Shown one piece after another: positions 10,455-23,783 of a stretch of DNA of 48,374 nt. A program made the position numbers and the translations under genes. Source of the DNA: Smittium culicis (lineage: Eukaryota > Kickxellomycota > Harpellomycetes > Harpellales > Legeriomycetaceae); contig LSSN01001317.1 of assembly GCA_001970855.1 (NCBI GenBank), positions 1-48,374 of the forward strand, given 5' to 3'. The first letter of the stretch is position 1. Each line of letters starts with the position of its first letter. The notes under the pieces are model-generated. The model did no database searches, was not told the origin of the DNA, and was given only the letters and a program-made list of their open reading frames with translations.

Positions 10455-11330
10455 GATTTTTATAATTTACAATGTAAATCACATATTAATTACAAATTAA
10501 ATAATTTACATGGGCTTGTAGAATTATAATTTTCTACGCTTAAATTTGCTTTTCATGAAGAATAAATACAGATTTTTTTATTTAAAATTACTTTTGACAT
10601 TAAAAAATTTTCTCATCATTCCCAGACTTTAATTTTGGTTAGAGCTACAATATATGTTTCGTTTGAATTTTTTAGTAGTTAATTATCTTTTAATTCATGT
10701 TGTTATTCCTTAAAATTTTCTTTCTGGGCATATAATACACCAAATCGTCAATTACCAGAACTTCAAACTATTTATCCATAATAAAATTTTTCTTTAAAGA
10801 CACAAACTTGATAAAAAAAACACTATTTTCTTGGTTCCCTGGCTGTAATGAAAAAAAAAAAAAAAGAAAGAAAGAAACATGCGCTGTGGATACATATTAT
10901 ATTTTCAGCTTTTCACGAAACGTCAAAGTGGCAAAAAAGTAATGAGTCGAAACCATTAAGCCTGATTGACTACCAGAAAGAAAACGATAGGCGATGAATC
11001 AAGTAAAAGCAAAAGAAAATTAGACAAAGTGAAATGAAAAAGATATCGCAAATAGATGACTAATTAAAACTAACCATTTCAACGCATCGAAAGTAAATCA
11101 CTAGAATTCAGCAAATAAGGTACACCCGCCAGCTTATTCTAATTTGATTTAGTGATCATTTCTGGTTACACATATTTTTTTTTTACATTTTTACCACTTC
11201 GAAGCTCAACGATAATAAAAACTGTTCTTTGCTCTATTCTACTTTTATTCTATAATCATTCGAGTTTTACAAATATTCCTTTCTGTTTATAATTTCTAAC
11301 CTCATTACTTCGCAAGAAATCATAGCCAAA
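10455..11330. other. Intergenic / TrpRS promoter region
   Basis: No gene. Near-matches to the Gcn4 core TGA(C/G)TCA occur at 10943 (TGAGTC), 10967 (TGACTA) and about 11056 (TGACTAA); none is a full consensus. They are suggestive only for an aminoacyl-tRNA synthetase gene. Confidence 0.3.
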
Positions 11331-13282
11331 ATGACTGGTATAACTAGTGCTGATATTAACGAAATTAGCAAAGGCGCTGCCGAAATCAACATTAGCAGGT
11401 ACTTTTTACTATTAATCCCCCCTCCTCCCTAAGACTGTCTTTTCTGAATAAAAAATCAGCCATTTTTTTGTTTCTAGCTAATATTTTCGTCTAGCATTTT
11501 CTTCTATTTTTTATTATATCTCAAATTAATTTCTTTAAATTCTACTTTTCTCTTCACTACCCTGATTTATTGGGCGGTATATAGCGAAAAATCTACTAAG
11601 GAAATACAAGCAGTTGAGCAAAAAATTACACCATGGGAAGTTGAAGGCGCCGTAGTTAATGGGCAACAGGTTGCTGTTGACTACACAAACTTGGTCAAAA
11701 AGTTTGGAACTCAACTCATAGACGATCAGCTATTAGAACGCTTCGAACGAGTTACAGGTGTAAAACCTCACATCTTCCTAAGAAGAGGAATATTCTTCTC
11801 TCACAGGTATCCTAATTTATTTAAAATTTCTTATTTTGTAAAACAAAACCCTCTTCTTAATCCACCATAACTAATATCCCTTTCTTTTAATTAACCCAGA
11901 GATATGGGTGTCATCCTTGACCGCTATGAGCAAAAAAAACCATTCTACCTCTACACTGGCCGTGGCCCTAGCAAAGGCCGTATGCATTTGGGTCACATGC
12001 TCCCCTTCTCATTCTGCAAGCAAGTCCCTTTTACTTTTTCCATATTATACTCTTCTTCCTCTTCAAACAGATTAACAAGCCTCTTTAATCTGTATAATAC
12101 AAATACTAACACTAATATATATTTATACTTTAAACTAATAGATGGCTACAAGATGTATTTGATGTACCTCTAGTTATTCAACTAACAGGTGTGTATTCCC
12201 TTCTGTTCTACTAAGTTTTTGCGCCTTAAATCATTTTGTATAATTTATTCATTTTTATAAACGCACTTACTTAATTTTTTGATAGACGACGAAAAATTTT
12301 TGTTTAAAACTGGTGTAAGTTTGGAGGAAACTTATAAATACTCATTCAGCACTGTTAGAGAAATTTCCGCTTTAGGATTTAAACCTAACAAAACTTTCAT
12401 CTTTTCTGATCTTGACTACATGGGGTATATTATCTCAATTCCCTAAAAATAATTCTATTAACTGTTAATCTTACCTAACATTTATACTATTATAATTATT
12501 CTTTAGTGGAAACTTCTATAGAAATATTATAAAAATTTCCAAATCTATCACCGGAAACACCGCAAAAGCTGTATTTGGTTTCACTGAGTCTGATTGCATA
12601 GGAAAAGTCTTTTATCCTTCCATCCAAATAGCTCCATGCTTTAGCAGCTCTTTTCCTGACATTTTCGGTAATTTGAAGGGAATCCCTTGCTTGATCCCTT
12701 GCGGTATTGACCAGGTATTACTGATTTTTGTTTTCTAGCCTTTTCAATAATTTTTATATAATACATACTTTTCACTAATTCGATTTTCTATTCTAGGATC
12801 CCTACTTTAGATTGACACGTGATATTTCTGTCAAGCTTGGGCACCCCAAGCCTGCTCTACTCCACTCTAAATTTTTGCCTTCTCTACAAGGTTCAAAATC
12901 TAAAATGAGCACATCTGTTGATAACACTGCCATTTTCACCGACGATACTCCAGCCATGGTCAAAAACAAGATTAGAAGACATGCATTCTCTGGTGGCGGC
13001 AGCACATTGGAACTCCATCGTCTTCACGGAGGTGATCCTGAGGTTGATATACCATATCAATATATGAATTTCTTTGTCGATGATGACGAGCTTATGAAGA
13101 AATACTATGATGGGTACAAAAGTGGCGATATTACCTCTGGACAAATGAAGGACTATTGCATTGATGTAATTCAAAAGTTTTTGGCCGACTTCCAAGAAAA
13201 AGAAAAGGCCGTTACAGATCAAGATGTCCTTGATTTCATGAACCCCAAGTACCCAAGAAAATTCGACTTGCTCAAGTTCTAA
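11331..13282 (+). CDS. WRS1: Tryptophanyl-tRNA synthetase, cytosolic
   Basis: Charges tRNA-Trp with tryptophan (class Ic synthetase). Seven exons: 11331-11398, 11585-11806, 11900-12019, 12142-12188, 12286-12424, 12507-12714 and 12797-13282; 429 residues, close to the yeast cytosolic enzyme. The N-terminus carries the eukaryotic extension ([20 protein letters not shown]). [16 protein letters not shown] holds the HIGH-like motif at about 125-130. [36 protein letters not shown] and KMSTS (304-308, the KMSKS loop) follow, then the C-terminal anticodon-binding part ending [14 protein letters not shown]. Every junction keeps frame. The intron at 12020-12141 must use a GC donor (GCAAGT) to restore CK|WLQDVF; the other introns are GT-AG. 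Identity is certain; exon edges are well constrained by the protein. Confidence 0.96.
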
Positions 13283-16200
13283 GCCTTATTTACAAATTCA
13301 AACCTTTTTATTAAGTCCTTTTAATTTTTCTTTCCTACATCAATCCGTTTCAAATATTAAAATTCTAACACCAATTAACAAGATTATTTTATTTCTATGA
13401 TAATGTTCTTTATTCTAATTATATTTGCATACCGATTAATGTATTTATTTATATTACGAGGCGCTTTATGGTTGATGTACCCTGTTTTGATGTGGAATTA
13501 TTATATTTATCTTTTAACAAAGCTTTAAAGCATATTTTGTCGCTAATTACTAGAGTAATATGATTATTGATGTAGAAACTATATAGCTAAACAATCTGAG
13601 TGTAATAATAATGGTTTTTTATTACTGGATTCATATGTGGTATAGAATTTAGCTTAAAATGAACATATTTATTTGCACAAGTAAAAATTTTATTCTACAA
13701 CATTTATACTAATAAAATTACAACCTGTATTTTTACAATATCTCGCATATCTTATCTTTATACAGTTTTAAATAAGATTTTACACAAATCACCATTTTGG
13801 TAAAATTCAGCTTTATTTTTTCTTCCTTTTTTACAATCAGATCTACGGACTTATAATATAAGCGCTATTATAAGATTGTAACTCGTTAGGGAAATCAATA
13901 TTTCTATATTTTATATTGCACTTACATTACCCTATATGTACTAATAAAATCATTACTATTATTCTATTATTTATTTACCTTTTATTTTAAATCACATTAC
14001 TTTTACCAACCGAATTTTATTTTTAAAAAGTTTGATTCGTTAATTTAGATTTCTTGTATTTTTTTTATGTAAACAGAAACTAGTTTTATTTATATTTATA
14101 ATACAAGGTTTTTATAAAATAATAAAATTTAAAAAAATTATACTTATAAATATTCATAAATCTATATACATTTTATTCAAATACTAATAAATGAATTTCT
14201 TACGCTTCAACAGCTTTTTATATTAATCACGTCTACAAAATTGGAGCCTAGTACCGGGGGGGGGGGTGCACGCGGTTAATCTCGAATAAAAAGATCAAAG
14301 AAATCACTTACTCTATCATTCTATGTAAAATATTTTTCAGGAGAAGGAATCACATAAGTTTTGACAATTTTTAAAATTACGACTTTTTATTCTTTTGATC
14401 AAGAGGAAATGTTGATATTTCAATACTATCGAGAAATATAATTTAAAGTGAAACTATTCTTAAATCTAGCCATTATATCGAAAAATATTTGAAATTATTG
14501 TAAATCGATTTTAAACGATTAATATGAAACTATGAAAATTCACTAAAATATTTATTATAAACTGAAAAAATTCATAAAAATATCTAAAAAATTAGTCTAC
14601 AGAAATTTTTTTTCTTAACAAAATTGAGTACTTTCCCCAAAAATCAAGCATATTTACACATATCACTAACCGATAAAATAAATTAATTGCTGATTAAAAG
14701 CATAAAAATAAAAGACTTAGAAAAAATTATGCCCAAATTATACAATGAGGTTTTTCAGTTTCTCTATTTTGAAGAAGTGGTAAAAAAAATTATATGAAGA
14801 CATTGATGTATATATCCCTATGAACTAGATTTATGTTTAAGATTTGAATCTGGATAAAAACATAAATCGGATATTCAAAATGACAAAGCGCTAAGTTCGA
14901 AAATATTTCTGGAAAAAATTATATAAATATCCACGCTTTTATGAAAACTACTAAAATTGTAATCACGACCACCGAAAAATATGATAACAATTTCAAAATA
15001 CTTAGGGTTTTACTTCGACGCTGATTCTATAAGAATAGAATCCATCTTTTACAAAAACAATAAAGATCCCACAATTATATGAAAATCTGACGAAAGTATT
15101 TAGAAAATAAGAATAGAAACAGGGTGAGTATAAACTCAGAGCTTGGTAATTTACGTGCGCTTTTAAAAAAAGAAACCAAGTAATATCTAGAGTAGTTAAG
15201 ATTTTAATAACATAGTTCTAGCATTCGAATATGGCTCTAAGGAGAGGATAAAGATATAAATAATCATATTTTTCAAATTTAGTAGATTATTTTGCTTCTA
15301 AAACTTCCGTAAAAAATTATAAATCAATGAATAAATACGCTTCTAATAAGAAATAAATATTTCTGACTATAGAAAATAAGTTAAATTTAGATTATTTCCT
15401 TTTAAAAAATAGAACACCTAAATCAGATTTAATTTTAAAATATTTCAATCGTGAAATTATAACATTATACAAAAAATATTAAATTAAAACGAGAGAAATT
15501 TTATATAAAGACTAGATAATTCATAGGCGACTTAATTGCAAAAATTATTTCTTTTATCTCTTCAACAGTCCGCATGCGGATTTCAGATAAAATGCGAATT
15601 ATTAAAAATCCTAATGTATATAAATAAAATATTATATCGCAGTGAGTCAAAAAAGTAAGTTCAAAATTCTATTTTGAAACAATCTAAAACAGCTTCAATT
15701 GGAAATTTTTTTACTTGACAACAGAATCAGGAAAAATTAAAGGACAAATTATTGAAAGTTAATCCTAACTTTATCTTAGATTATGTTTCTTAAATAAAAA
15801 TCATTAACATAGAAGATAAAAAGTTCAAACAGCAGTCTGAACAGGGTAGCAATTCATAAAAATAGAAAAAACATCTATCAGTATCGAAAAAAAAATTTTA
15901 GTGAAATTAATTGATTATTTAGAGATGTATTTACGTCAATTAATTTTATATAGAATAGCGTAACTATTTTTTAAATATTTAATTCTAATCCTCAAGTGAT
16001 ACTAAGTAATAAATAAAGATAAAATAGAGTGCTATTAAAAGTAATAGAGAAAATATTTAATATTAATAAAATTTTAAATCAGCGAATATATTACTTAATT
16101 ATCTGTCGGAAAATATGAAATCAGAGATTTTATCATATTAGCTATGACGGAATCATTTACATTGTTAGATCGATTCAAATAATCATGGAGTTCTATATTA

Positions 16201-17497
16201 ATAACCAAACATATTAGATATAGAAGATCAAAATCTAAAAAGATTAACCTGCGACGGATATTCCACCGATAATTTTTTTGTATACAAATCATAAAATCTA
16301 TGCTACAATTTTCGATGAAAAATAAATCATGAAAAAAAACAGCTTAAATTATCTGCGATTTTAATAAAATAAATGATGATATAGTGTAATTAAAATTAAT
16401 GTTTGAAGTATCAATGGTGTCGGCACTCAGTGTATCCATAGGTGCTTATTTGTTTTACTTATTCAAATTAACGTATTAACCAATAATTGAATAAGTATTA
16501 TGACACCTCTTTATTAAAATAAAACTAAATTATAATATAATATAATAAATAAAATAACTAAATGGGTACTTTAAGTTAAGGAATGAGGAAAAACCATAAG
16601 AAGGTGAAAAAACCTATTCTCTCTACTTGGTGCTTTTTTATATATACTTTTTTTTTCTTTTATATTTTTTTTTCTTTGATTTTTCCTTTTATTTTATTTT
16701 ATTTTTTTATCTTTTAATTTCTGTGCGAGTGTTTCAGGAGCTATTTATAGATTGCCTCTGATGAATTATAATTTATAGATTGACGATACGACGATACGAC
16801 AACAATGGCGATTTCGAATTTCCAGATAACTAAATAGGTTAATTAAATAATAATAAGTCCCTTATAGTAATCATATGACTGTATCGCAGCAATTCTTGCA
16901 AAAAAGAGCTGTTTCCTTCCAATAAATAAGTTTGAGATCAAATTATATTATAGAAAAGAAAAAAATTGAATAAAGAACCTTAAAGCCTCTAAGAAGTTCA
17001 TACTCACGTCGATGGTTTTTTCATGAAACAAAATGGAATTCTGAGAAACTAGATTTCATTCAAGATTTCAGAAAAGTTTATTAATTTACAACAAAAACGA
17101 TTTATTTCTTCCAATTTGCTAAAATTTTTCTCAAGAGCTTGATCAAGAAGTATTTATACTTCATCTGTTGTCAAATTGGGCATAATTATATTCAATAGTG
17201 TGATAAATATATATATATATAATTGCATTTAAAACGCCGATAGGATTACAATAAATAAACAGATAATCAATAAGCTATTCAAACTCAGTCCATCAATTTC
17301 AGATAGCGATATTTAAAACATTAATCAAATTTTTACCTGATAAAATTATTTTATCACCGACGACAGATGATTTAAAGGTAAGTTAGAGAAAAATTAATGT
17401 AAAAAAATGTATAAATATTAATTATTCGTATAGGCAGCGTAGAGGGGGGGGTTTGGAATTCTTCCAACCCTGATACCTAAGGGATTGACTATTAGTA
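13283..17497. other. Long intergenic region, probably eroded repeats
   Basis: No intact gene. Stretches at 14300-15600 and 15640-16130 look like decayed coding DNA (irregular codon-like texture broken by stops), but I could not identify a protein. Visible structure: an 11-G run at 14256-14266 and an 8-G run at 17444-17451, odd in DNA this A/T-rich; an inverted repeat near 16415-16506; and GACGATAC repeated in tandem at 16782-16797. Confidence 0.4.
16414..16506. repeat. Nested imperfect inverted repeat
   Basis: GGTGTC (16414-16419) is mirrored by GACACC (16501-16506). Within it ACTTATTCAAATT (about 16457) is mirrored by AATTGAATAAGT (about 16485). The segment beginning TGTCGGCACTCAG could be an old LTR edge, but no partner copy was found in the window. 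Confidence 0.35.
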
Positions 17498-17516
17498 CAG
17501 ATAACTTTCGTTATTC
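17498..17516 (+). repeat. Left terminal inverted repeat of pogo-like element
   Basis: The outer 19 bases pair with the complement of 20332-20350 at 15 positions; flanked on the left by TA (17496-17497). Confidence 0.7.
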
Positions 17517-18779
17517 ATGAGCTTTTTTTAAGAAAAGTTCTCGCAAATAGCAAGGTTAGAGAATAGCAAGGTCCAATTTATGCACAGATTACAGCATAAT
17601 TATGTAAATTTGTTCTCTTGAAAAATTTGTGCAAGCAAAATTCGCGAATAAAAATAATTTAAAACCAATTAAATATAAATAATATTTTAATAGATTCGCG
17701 AATAGCAAGTTAATCTATAAAAAAAAAGGAGGAAATTTCACTTTTTAACTACAGCTCATTCAAAAAAAAAAAGCGAAGCCAGTTTATTTTTTTTTTATAC
17801 GATAAGTTCTTTTTAGAATTGTAAAATCTACTAAATATATATAAATAAAAACATTTTTACCATCTCTTTTTTATGTGAAAATACATAAAATGTCTTTTAT
17901 CCATTTTAACTCAGTTTAATGATATTTCCAAAAATCGACCACACTACGTAATCCCAAGACATTGACAACCAATTTTTATTCAAACTCGCTGTATATTTAT
18001 TCGATTTAAATCCAGAACAATAGGATGTAATATTATTAAAAATAAAGGTGAAATAAAAATCAAAGCTTATTATATTTCGAAAATAAATTAACTTGTATAT
18101 AAATTATTTTTTTTCTTTCTAGTTCAAGTCGATCGACATATACAATTTATCGTTTATTACTTCCTAGATGGTAAATTTTTATTTTTTGAAACTATTAAAA
18201 TTTTTAATTTATTTAAATTACTTTACTAGAGTTATATGGTATCATAATATATAATAAATCGAATTTTATTCTTTATTTATTATATCACATATATTTAATA
18301 AACTGTAATTTTATTTTCAATAAACGCTAAGATATAAAAATTAATAATATTTAATTAATTACGATAAATATTTTATTTATAAATGAAAAAAATTAACAAT
18401 GTGATTTGTTTGCTTTTTTTTTGAACAAATTATAATATCCTGATATGGGTGAAGTGCTCTAAGAATTTTTGAATTAACACTTAAAACCCTTTGTAAATTA
18501 TTATCATGCTTTTTGAAAATATCTAGACCATTTTCTATAAGTTTGACACCTTTCTAAAATCTAAAAACTATATTAATATCATTTTCTATGCCATTTTCAT
18601 CAATGTTATTAGAAATTGAATCATTTTCATCGTTTTCGTTATTATTTTTTTCTTCACATTTATCATAACTTTCGATTTCACTGCTATATCTCATTGAAAG
18701 GCTATCATTGTAGCCTAAACCTGTTCCAATAATTAGACAGTCAATTTTTAAATCTTATATCATTTTGCTGATTAACGAG

Positions 18780-20048
18780 AAATTGTTGTCATCTAACCAT
18801 GGCATCATTTTTTTCCAGACCCCACTCAAACAAGATACTGAAATAAGATCCCAAGATTTGGATATTATTTCTATGGAATCCTTTAAATTAAATTTCTTCC
18901 AAAGCTCTGATACAGTAGTAGATTCCATGCTTACAGTATAATTTAGTTTTTCAAAATTTTTTTAAGGTAGTACGCTTTAAATCTAGAAATCACACCTTGA
19001 TACATGGGCTGTATCAAAAGGGTTTTTTTTGGAGGAATGAACAATAACTATATTTCATCTACTATATTGGATAAAAACTTTGAATAAACCGATGTATTAT
19101 CCATTATTAGTAAGATTTTAAAATAGATTTTCATTCTTTTACAATAGCTTTTCAATTCGCTTTTAAGCTCATTGATAAAATATTGACTAAATATATATGT
19201 TGTCATATATCCTTTTTTTGATGATCTCCAAATAACTTTAAGATCGTTTTTATTACACCCTTTTAAAGCTTTAGGATTTTCAAATGCATATATCATCGGT
19301 TTTAGTTTACAGTATCCAGTAGAATTTGATCTAGTAATAGCGTTACTTTATCCTTCATAGGCTTAGATCCTGAAAAAACTTTTTCATCTATAGAATCATA
19401 TCTTCTTTTAGGTATTCTTTTAAAATATAGGCAAGTTTCATCAATATTAAACATCTATAATATCTTGTCAATTTAATTCAATTTAATAATATACTATTAT
19501 ATAAAAACACTAATGTGTTGCCTGACAAGGTAGATAGCCCTCTTCTGATATTATTTTACTCAGCTCATTAGGAAAATCTCTAGCAGCAATATGATCACCA
19601 CTTGCGGCCTCTCCTGTAAATTTTATACCATGAAGTCCCTCTCTGCGCTTAAAATCATCAAACCACCCGCTGCTAGCTACAAAATTGATGTTTTCAGGAC
19701 CCTGGAAATTTTCCTTTATCTTTTGAAACAATGAAACAGCTTTTTATTTAATAGTAGCAGTTGTAGCTGCAGAGTTTTTTCTTGTACATCTATCCACTCT
19801 TTTAATTCTTTTTCTATGCTAGAAATGAATTCATTTCTTGGATAAAAAGAATTTTTTTTGCTATGTTTAGACAAAGTTTTATCTGTGATTCTAATTTTTT
19901 CAGAGTTTTTGATTATATATATCAAAGTACTTTCGTTTGTTCCTTTAATTTTTGCTACCTTCGATATATTGTTTTCACTCTGAAGCATATCGAGAGCTTC
20001 TATTTTTTCAGATATTGATAATGATTTTCTTTTTTTTATTGGATGCAT
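18780..20048 (-). pseudogene. pogo/Tigger-type transposase, broken
   Basis: Three families of fragments appear in the right order. At 19716-20048 is a CENP-B/pogo helix-turn-helix (KRKSLSISEKIEALDML ... ISKVAKIKGTNESTLIYII). At 19510-19731, in another frame, is the second DNA-binding domain (SGWFDDFKRREGLHGIKFTG). A DDE catalytic domain follows: FNIDETCLYFKRIPKRRYDS (first Asp, codon 19440-19442), MIYAFENPKALKGCNKNDL, and FKILLIMDNTSVYSKF (second Asp, 19099-19101). The last acidic position is lost: PMYQGVISRFKAYYL has Tyr (codon 19000-19002) where the family has Asp. LSGVWKKMMPW near 18820 is the C-terminal conserved block. At least three frame changes and several stops separate the pieces, so this is certainly non-functional. 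Confidence 0.9.
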
Positions 20049-20331
20049 TATTCATTTTACGTTTTTTATACTGAACAATAAATAATATATAAATTAATTT
20101 TATTTTTATTTAAATTTAAATTTAAAAAAATATTAAAATATATTATTTTTAAGAACAAATTTTAAGCAAAAAAGCATTTCTTTCTGCACATGGTTATTAA
20201 TTAATTTTATATTTAATTTAAAGGAATAAAAAAAAATTAATTGCCCAATTTATTAAGAAAAAAATGCTGCGTAAAACAAAAAAAAACAAAAAAAATATCA
20301 GATCTTAAAATTTCGTGAATAAGAAATTTGC

Positions 20332-20350
20332 GAATATCGAGGGTTACCTG
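20332..20350 (-). repeat. Right terminal inverted repeat of pogo-like element
   Basis: Minus-strand CAGGTAACCCTCGATATTC; mirrors the left end at 17498. Confidence 0.7.
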
Positions 20351-23300
20351 CAATAATAAATATAGCTTTGATTTATTTAATAATGTATTAATAATTTCAT
20401 TTTTTGCGATTCAGCGTGATACCACACAGAAATAATTGGGAGTAAAATTTATAACAGCTAAATTCAGATGATCTAAATGAAATCATTTATTTTTAAAGGA
20501 TTCTTGTTCCTGCATATTGTGTATTCAAGTTTATTCTGTCATAGCGGATCCTATATACATTTTATTTAGAAAATATGTAGCAAAAAAGGTGGGTTAAGTC
20601 TAGAATTTAGATTTTGAAAAATATAATGATAAATTCGCTGAATTACCTGCATTAAAAGCGTCTATATATTCAGAAAACAAAGGGGTATTGATTTTAACAG
20701 TTGAAGAGACTCCTGTAAGAGCTTTCTGTGCTCTTTAATGAGAATATGAAATTTATGAAAGAATTAGTTACGTCGGAGATTTTCCCATTTCTCCACCTAG
20801 ATTTTACACTTTAGGTTTATTTGGGTTATTGAAATTTGAAAAATTATAATTATAGGAATTTTTATAGTTTTAAGATTTTAGACCTTGATTTTTTTAGTTA
20901 TATTATAAATTTCATGGATGATAGTTGTCAAATTTTAGGGAAAATCCGCTCCTTTTATGCAAAAAAATTTGCAGTTTGAAAAAAAAACTTACCCTCAAGA
21001 CGCAAAGAACTGATTTTGACATTGTTATAAGTATAAATAGGTAAAATTATATGAAATAAACTATGAAATTATTAAGAAAAATTAAAAATAGTAAATAGAT
21101 AAAATATAAGTTTCATTCCTATCGAGTATCTGCAATATAAAAAAAACTGTCAAAGAGAATTTTCTTTGAGAATAAAACTACGCCTATCCTTTCAAATCAT
21201 TATGGCGTAATGTAAAAGATGAATAGAAAAATAAACTGGTAGGATTGTTATTTTTTGTTAGCGATTATAAAGAATCACATACGAAAGTTATAGAATTGAC
21301 TGTACTTTTTCAATAAGCTGGAAATAAAGTTATTTTTTAATATAGAGATTGTTATTAGCTACGATGAAAATGATAAAAATAATAAATATTTATTTATAAT
21401 GAGTATAACTCCTTAGAAATTATCATCATCCTCTATTTTGCCAAACAATAAATTCTTATCTACCGATAGAGTTGGCATCCATGTTGGTTTTTTAAAATTG
21501 TAAAATTTTTTTTAAACAATGCATATAAATGGTATTAATCGCTGATTCCGCTATTTTTAATTGCTTGCTTCGACGAAAACGGGTTTGTTTGTATAGAAAT
21601 TGTGATGATTTATTACAATTTTTATTTGCTTATGAAAAGAGTTGTGTTTTTTTTAAAAAGTCTTTTAGTTGTTTTTTTTTAAAAAGTCTTTTAGTTGTTT
21701 TTTTTTTGTATTTAGTTTTTATGGGATTTAACTTTAATAAAATAAACTATCAAAAAAATAAGAAAATTTTGTTCTTTGTATTTTTAAGTCGAGGTATTTA
21801 TTTTTAAAATCTTTATTGTTGTTATCTTATTGAATATATTTTTTAATTTTCAAGTTGAAAGTTTCATAAAGTGTACTATCTTTAACTTTATATATGTTAA
21901 ACTTACAACATGGATTACAAACTATTAATGCGAATAGCATTAATTCACCCTATAGTGTTAATATAAATTTAATATTCACTTTATTTTAGATCGTTCGAAG
22001 ATAGCAACTAGATGCTGATGAAAATATTGATAATTTGTTAGCTGATGAATTATTTAGATCAGCATCTTTGATAATTCTGGATAAATTGAGCTAGCTTTCA
22101 TCGTCTAGATATTAGTTTGAATATATTTAATGCATTTTTAATTTAATTTTAGAGCATATAAAAAGGTACCTGCCATTTAAAAATACGCCTAGATAAAATT
22201 TTATATATTCAATGATACATTTTCTTTTTGCGCTGGGAGCATTAACTTTATTAATTTTTTTTTTTTTTATATCTGAAGAAAAGATAAAAAAAAGTGAAAC
22301 TAACTTCTCGATAAAAAATACTTGAAAGAACTATAATTATTTTATCAATTAATATTAATTTTCGTATTTAAAAATAAAAAAATAACAATTTCATATGGAA
22401 AGTTAGCGCTATCATCTACATTCATATAAAATTAGTGAATTATCTGTAAATTTTAGCGAGTTACCAGAACGATTCTCAGGAAAACTATAATCTATTTCGA
22501 TTTATGTTAGATTTTTAGGATCAATAATCATTTTAAGAACAAAATATAGAGACGATAAATCAGCAAAGAATGCTATATAATGGACTCTCATGCAATAAAT
22601 TTTGTAAAAAGGCTCGAAATAAAAAATAAAATAAAATAAAGGCCCATATTAATGAAAATAAAGTTTCGCACCTTTTTATTAAAAAGAGCCGAGAAGTATT
22701 GAGTAATTATACCTTTGAACAACCTAACCCTCAAAAAAAAATTTTATTCAATTTTTTATCAATCTTTATATGGAGGCTTTTGATTTAACCTTTCGAGAAG
22801 TAACCCACTCAGAGGATATAAAATCAATATATTTGGAAGCATTAATTGTCTGTGTACAGTGAATCTAGTATTAAACCATTAGAAGAACTTTCAAATGCAG
22901 ATAAACATAAAAAGTATAAAAAATGTGATTTTATAAAATTTATTAATAAAAAAATTAGCTATATCAATATTTTGTAATAAAAAAAAGTGTCTATTCGCTT
23001 ATTCGTTCGTGATGTTCTTTTTATGTTTTCTTTTCATTCACTATACCACCGTATCTCAGTATGAAGTAAGATCGTAGAACCCTATATACTTCATAAAATA
23101 TAGTGTAACAATCAACTCGCACTACAATCATTTACATACTTCTTTTTTGAATAAAGAATTTATTTATGAAATACAAGGCTTCTTCCTACAAAGAACTTTA
23201 TAATATATGTTTTTAAATAGCTATAAATTAAATTTCCTTTCTACTAAGAAGCGAGACTTTAATGGGAAATTAAATCCATTTTTTCACCCAAAAAGCATAA

Positions 23301-23634
23301 CTAGAATCAGATATTGCCTGGAAACGGTTTCGTAATTGAAATTTTATCCAAATACACGAGTTTCTTACTTTGTTTAAATTTCCAAAAAAACACAGGAATT
23401 TTTTAAATCAATATTTATATTACAATAATCCCTAATTGGAATATAAATACGAGTGCGAGTCCCAAATTTAGACCAGGGTTAAATTTTAGTACTAATAAGC
23501 ATTTACGTAATGTCAATAGCAGTATAAAATACTAGCCATTTTATTAACTTTTAGCAAAATAAATTTTGTTACTTTCCCAATTTACTAAAATATCATGGAT
23601 TTTTTTATCAAGGGTTACTCCTTAATACTTCAGA
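20351..23634. other. Intergenic region with unidentified decayed sequence
   Basis: I see no intact gene. 20630-20830 and 22620-22930 have the texture of old coding sequence with many stops, but no domain could be named. A short frame at 21529-21807 is mostly Phe/Leu/Lys from poly-T tracts and includes a 26-bp tandem duplication. Confidence 0.4.
21655..21706. repeat. Tandem duplication, 26-bp unit
   Basis: AAAAAGTCTTTTAGTTG followed by a T run occurs twice in a row, starting at 21655 and 21681. Probably replication slippage. Confidence 0.8.
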
Positions 23635-23656
23635 CTGTAAGAATACATTCTTACAG
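23635..23656. repeat. Near-perfect palindrome
   Basis: CTGTAAGAAT and ATTCTTACAG are separated by two bases (AC). It contains TGTAAGA and its mirror TCTTACA, the kind of sequence found at LTR edges, and it lies at the left limit of the gypsy-like element. Confidence 0.7.
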
Positions 23657-23783
23657 CCTCATTTTGCATAACAATCCCAGGCTTTACAGTGACCATTGTA
23701 CCAAAAAATGACCTTAGTAAATCCTGCACAATAAACACTAAAGTTTTTCAAGTACACTAAAGATAACTTATATATCTTATAAA

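Larger units (their letters stand above)
17498..20350 (-). mobile_element. Degenerate pogo/Tigger-like DNA transposon
   Basis: A roughly 2.85-kb Tc1/mariner-superfamily element. The left end, plus strand from 17498, reads CAGATAACTTTCGTTATTC. The right end, minus strand from 20350, reads CAGGTAACCCTCGATATTC. Fifteen of these 19 positions are identical. The CAG...CCTCG pattern is typical of pogo/Tigger termini. The left end is preceded by TA as expected for a TA target; the right flank is CA, which I read as a mutated TA. Subterminal copies of GAATAGCAAG occur near the left end (about 17550-17710). The transposase, on the minus strand, is broken. The element is dead but its limits are readable, so it is relatively young compared with the surrounding relics. 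Confidence 0.8.

Noticed and set aside
16095..16292. 65-residue minus-strand frame
   Set aside because: No similarity recognised; compatible with chance in this composition.
21529..21807. 92-residue frame rich in Phe, Lys and Cys
   Set aside because: Consists largely of poly-T/poly-A tracts and a 26-bp slippage duplication; no domain or splice partner.
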